From Phaeoceros laevis (Eukaryota > Anthocerotophyta > Anthocerotopsida > Notothyladales): 29,487 nucleotides of DNA. Where the stretch lies: the NCBI GenBank assembly GCA_049999765.1, contig JBNGIQ010008800.1, positions 1-29,487 on the forward strand, written 5' to 3'. Both the position numbers and the translations under genes were made by a program. How positions within the stretch are numbered: position 1 is the first letter of the stretch; every line of letters begins with the position of its first letter. The notes below the pieces were generated by a model, which saw only the letters and a list, made by a program, of their open reading frames with translations, ran no database searches and was not told the DNA's origin. Shown one piece after another: positions 28,683 through 29,487 of this stretch.

Positions 28683-29487
28683 TCAGGTAGGGGTAGCCCT
28701 CACTGCACTCAAGGAGGCGTGTGCTGTCACTTATGAACGGGACTGCTCACCTGATTTAGGTGATGATGATCTGAAGGACGAATACTTTGACCTGGAGGAC
28801 AAATACTTTGACACAATGTCCACTTTCTCAGCTATAGGCTCTATCGAGTATGCACCTGCCACGTTGCAGCTGTTGCGTAGCAACAAAGCATGTGTGCAAG
28901 AGGCTTTAGCTAAAGTGGAGGCATTGGTTACAGTAGGAGAACTCGGGGTGGCTGTCCAACCTATTATCACCAGCACTATACAGTGGCAACCCCCAGGGGT
29001 AGGCATGACCTTAGTTGAGCTGTTTGGAGGCATGTCCTCAGGACTGGAGGTAATCCTCAAGGCGGGCATGAGGGTTAAGCGTTACATCTATTGTGACATT
29101 AATCCACATGCGCGGGTGGTAGCTGAAAGTAGAATGGAGAAGCTTCAGTTGGCTTATCCCCAACAAATGACTCCACTCACATGGCAATCAGCATTCACCA
29201 CATTCCCTGCTGACATCACCTTGATCCAGAAGCAATATATTCAGATGGTTGGAGATGTGCACTTGTTAGTGGCTGGCTGGGAATGCCAGATCCTTTCTGT
29301 TGTTGGTACAGGCAACGGTTTATCTGATGCCCATTCAGGCCTCTTTGCTGATTTGGTTCGCATTATCGGGTGGATTCAGCACAGGAACCCAAATGTTGGG
29401 TATATCCTTGAGAATACCCCGGCTCAGTTCGACCCTCGGGACTCTGTCAAACAGGATTTCGCAGTTATTCAGCACATGGTGGGAACG
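28630..29487 (+). CDS. Cytosine-C5 DNA methyltransferase domain of the LTR element (partial, open at right edge)
   Basis: A frame open from 28624 (first ATG 28630) to the window end. After a ~125-residue linker the DNMT motifs appear in order: motif I 'TLVELFGGMSSGLEVILKAG' (SAM binding, from 29008), motif II 'YIYCDINPHARVVAE', motif IV with the catalytic cysteine 'HLLVAGWECQILS' (Cys codon 29284-29286), followed by 'GNGLSDAHSGLFADLVRII', and motif VI 'YILENTPAQFD'. The usual PCQ is ECQ and the usual ENV is ENT. The domain sits directly after the protease and before the expected reverse transcriptase. The target-recognition part and motifs VIII-X are beyond the edge. Similarity to C5-MTases is clear; which DNMT subfamily donated it cannot be decided here. 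Confidence 0.85.
   Translation, partial: MELGDIWVFCRCPDLHGSQVGVALTALKEACAVTYERDCSPDLGDDDLKDEYFDLEDKYFDTMSTFSAIGSIEYAPATLQLLRSNKACVQEALAKVEALVTVGELGVAVQPIITSTIQWQPPGVGMTLVELFGGMSSGLEVILKAGMRVKRYIYCDINPHARVVAESRMEKLQLAYPQQMTPLTWQSAFTTFPADITLIQKQYIQMVGDVHLLVAGWECQILSVVGTGNGLSDAHSGLFADLVRIIGWIQHRNPNVGYILENTPAQFDPRDSVKQDFAVIQHMVGT

Larger units (their letters stand above)
24752..29487 (+). mobile_element. LTR retrotransposon carrying a DNA methyltransferase domain (5' part; runs off the window)
   Basis: In order the element has a putative 5' LTR (24752-25435), a leader, gag with a CCHC zinc knuckle, an aspartic protease with DTGA and a cytosine-C5 DNA methyltransferase (DNMT) domain reaching the window edge. 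The reverse transcriptase, RNase H, integrase and 3' LTR would lie beyond 29487 and are not seen. The gag and protease style suggests Ty3/gypsy, but without reverse transcriptase this is inference. Reading-frame changes at about 27290, 28337 and 28675 mean this copy is probably not autonomous unless one is a programmed frameshift. Retrotransposons with captured DNMTs are known from charophyte algae and dinoflagellates (de Mendoza and colleagues, 2018). Confidence 0.85.

Noticed and set aside
28731-29069. A 112-residue minus-strand frame
   Set aside because: It lies opposite the DNMT frame, which carries ordered methyltransferase motifs.

Overview
This window looks like nuclear DNA of a land plant, most likely a seed-free one (fern or lycophyte favoured; not proven). 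It carries decayed PLS-class pentatricopeptide (PPR) coding sequence of the MYAKCG type at three places, spliceosomal introns with GT..AG ends, a plant-type LRR-receptor remnant, pieces of ORC4 and of a glucan, water dikinase, and an LTR retrotransposon. A 100-N scaffold gap lies at 15502-15601. Gene density is low and most coding traces are broken.

Layout. 1-1.9 kb: nothing recognisable. 1.9-3.8 kb: two copies of a ~220-bp dispersed repeat around a minus-strand PPR pseudogene. 4.2-6.3 kb: plus-strand genomic fragments (introns kept) of ORC4 and a GWD-type dikinase. 7.0-11.0 kb, minus strand: the most interesting locus, a multi-domain gene reading LRR - ROC GTPase - COR - caspase-like peptidase (C14). 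It is broken by several frame changes and by four in-frame stops in the caspase part. 11.6-13.1 kb: remnants of an LRR receptor and another PPR gene, both minus. 13.2-13.6 kb: two exons of a TFIIB-related (PTF2/BRP-like) protein, plus strand. 15.0-16.2 kb: a GC-rich minus-strand candidate gene with a promoter and pyrimidine-rich leader, interrupted by the N gap. That gap is probably artificial, because the same 47 bases flank it on both sides. 16.2-16.6 kb: a long tandem repeat. 17.4-18.5 kb: an intact, intronless, very GC-rich low-specificity L-threonine aldolase, the only clearly intact host gene here. 18.5-24.7 kb: mostly non-coding, with an unidentified decayed gene, a PPR N-terminal fragment, short tandem repeats and a perfect hairpin. 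24.75 kb to the end: the 5' part of an LTR retrotransposon with gag (CCHC zinc knuckle), an aspartic protease (DTGA) and then a cytosine-C5 DNA methyltransferase domain. The element runs off the right edge before any reverse transcriptase is seen.

The two systems worth following are the LRR-ROC-COR-caspase architecture, which combines a sensor, a GTPase switch and a cell-death-type protease in one plant locus, and the retrotransposon carrying its own DNA methyltransferase. Both identifications rest on motifs read by eye; no database search was possible.
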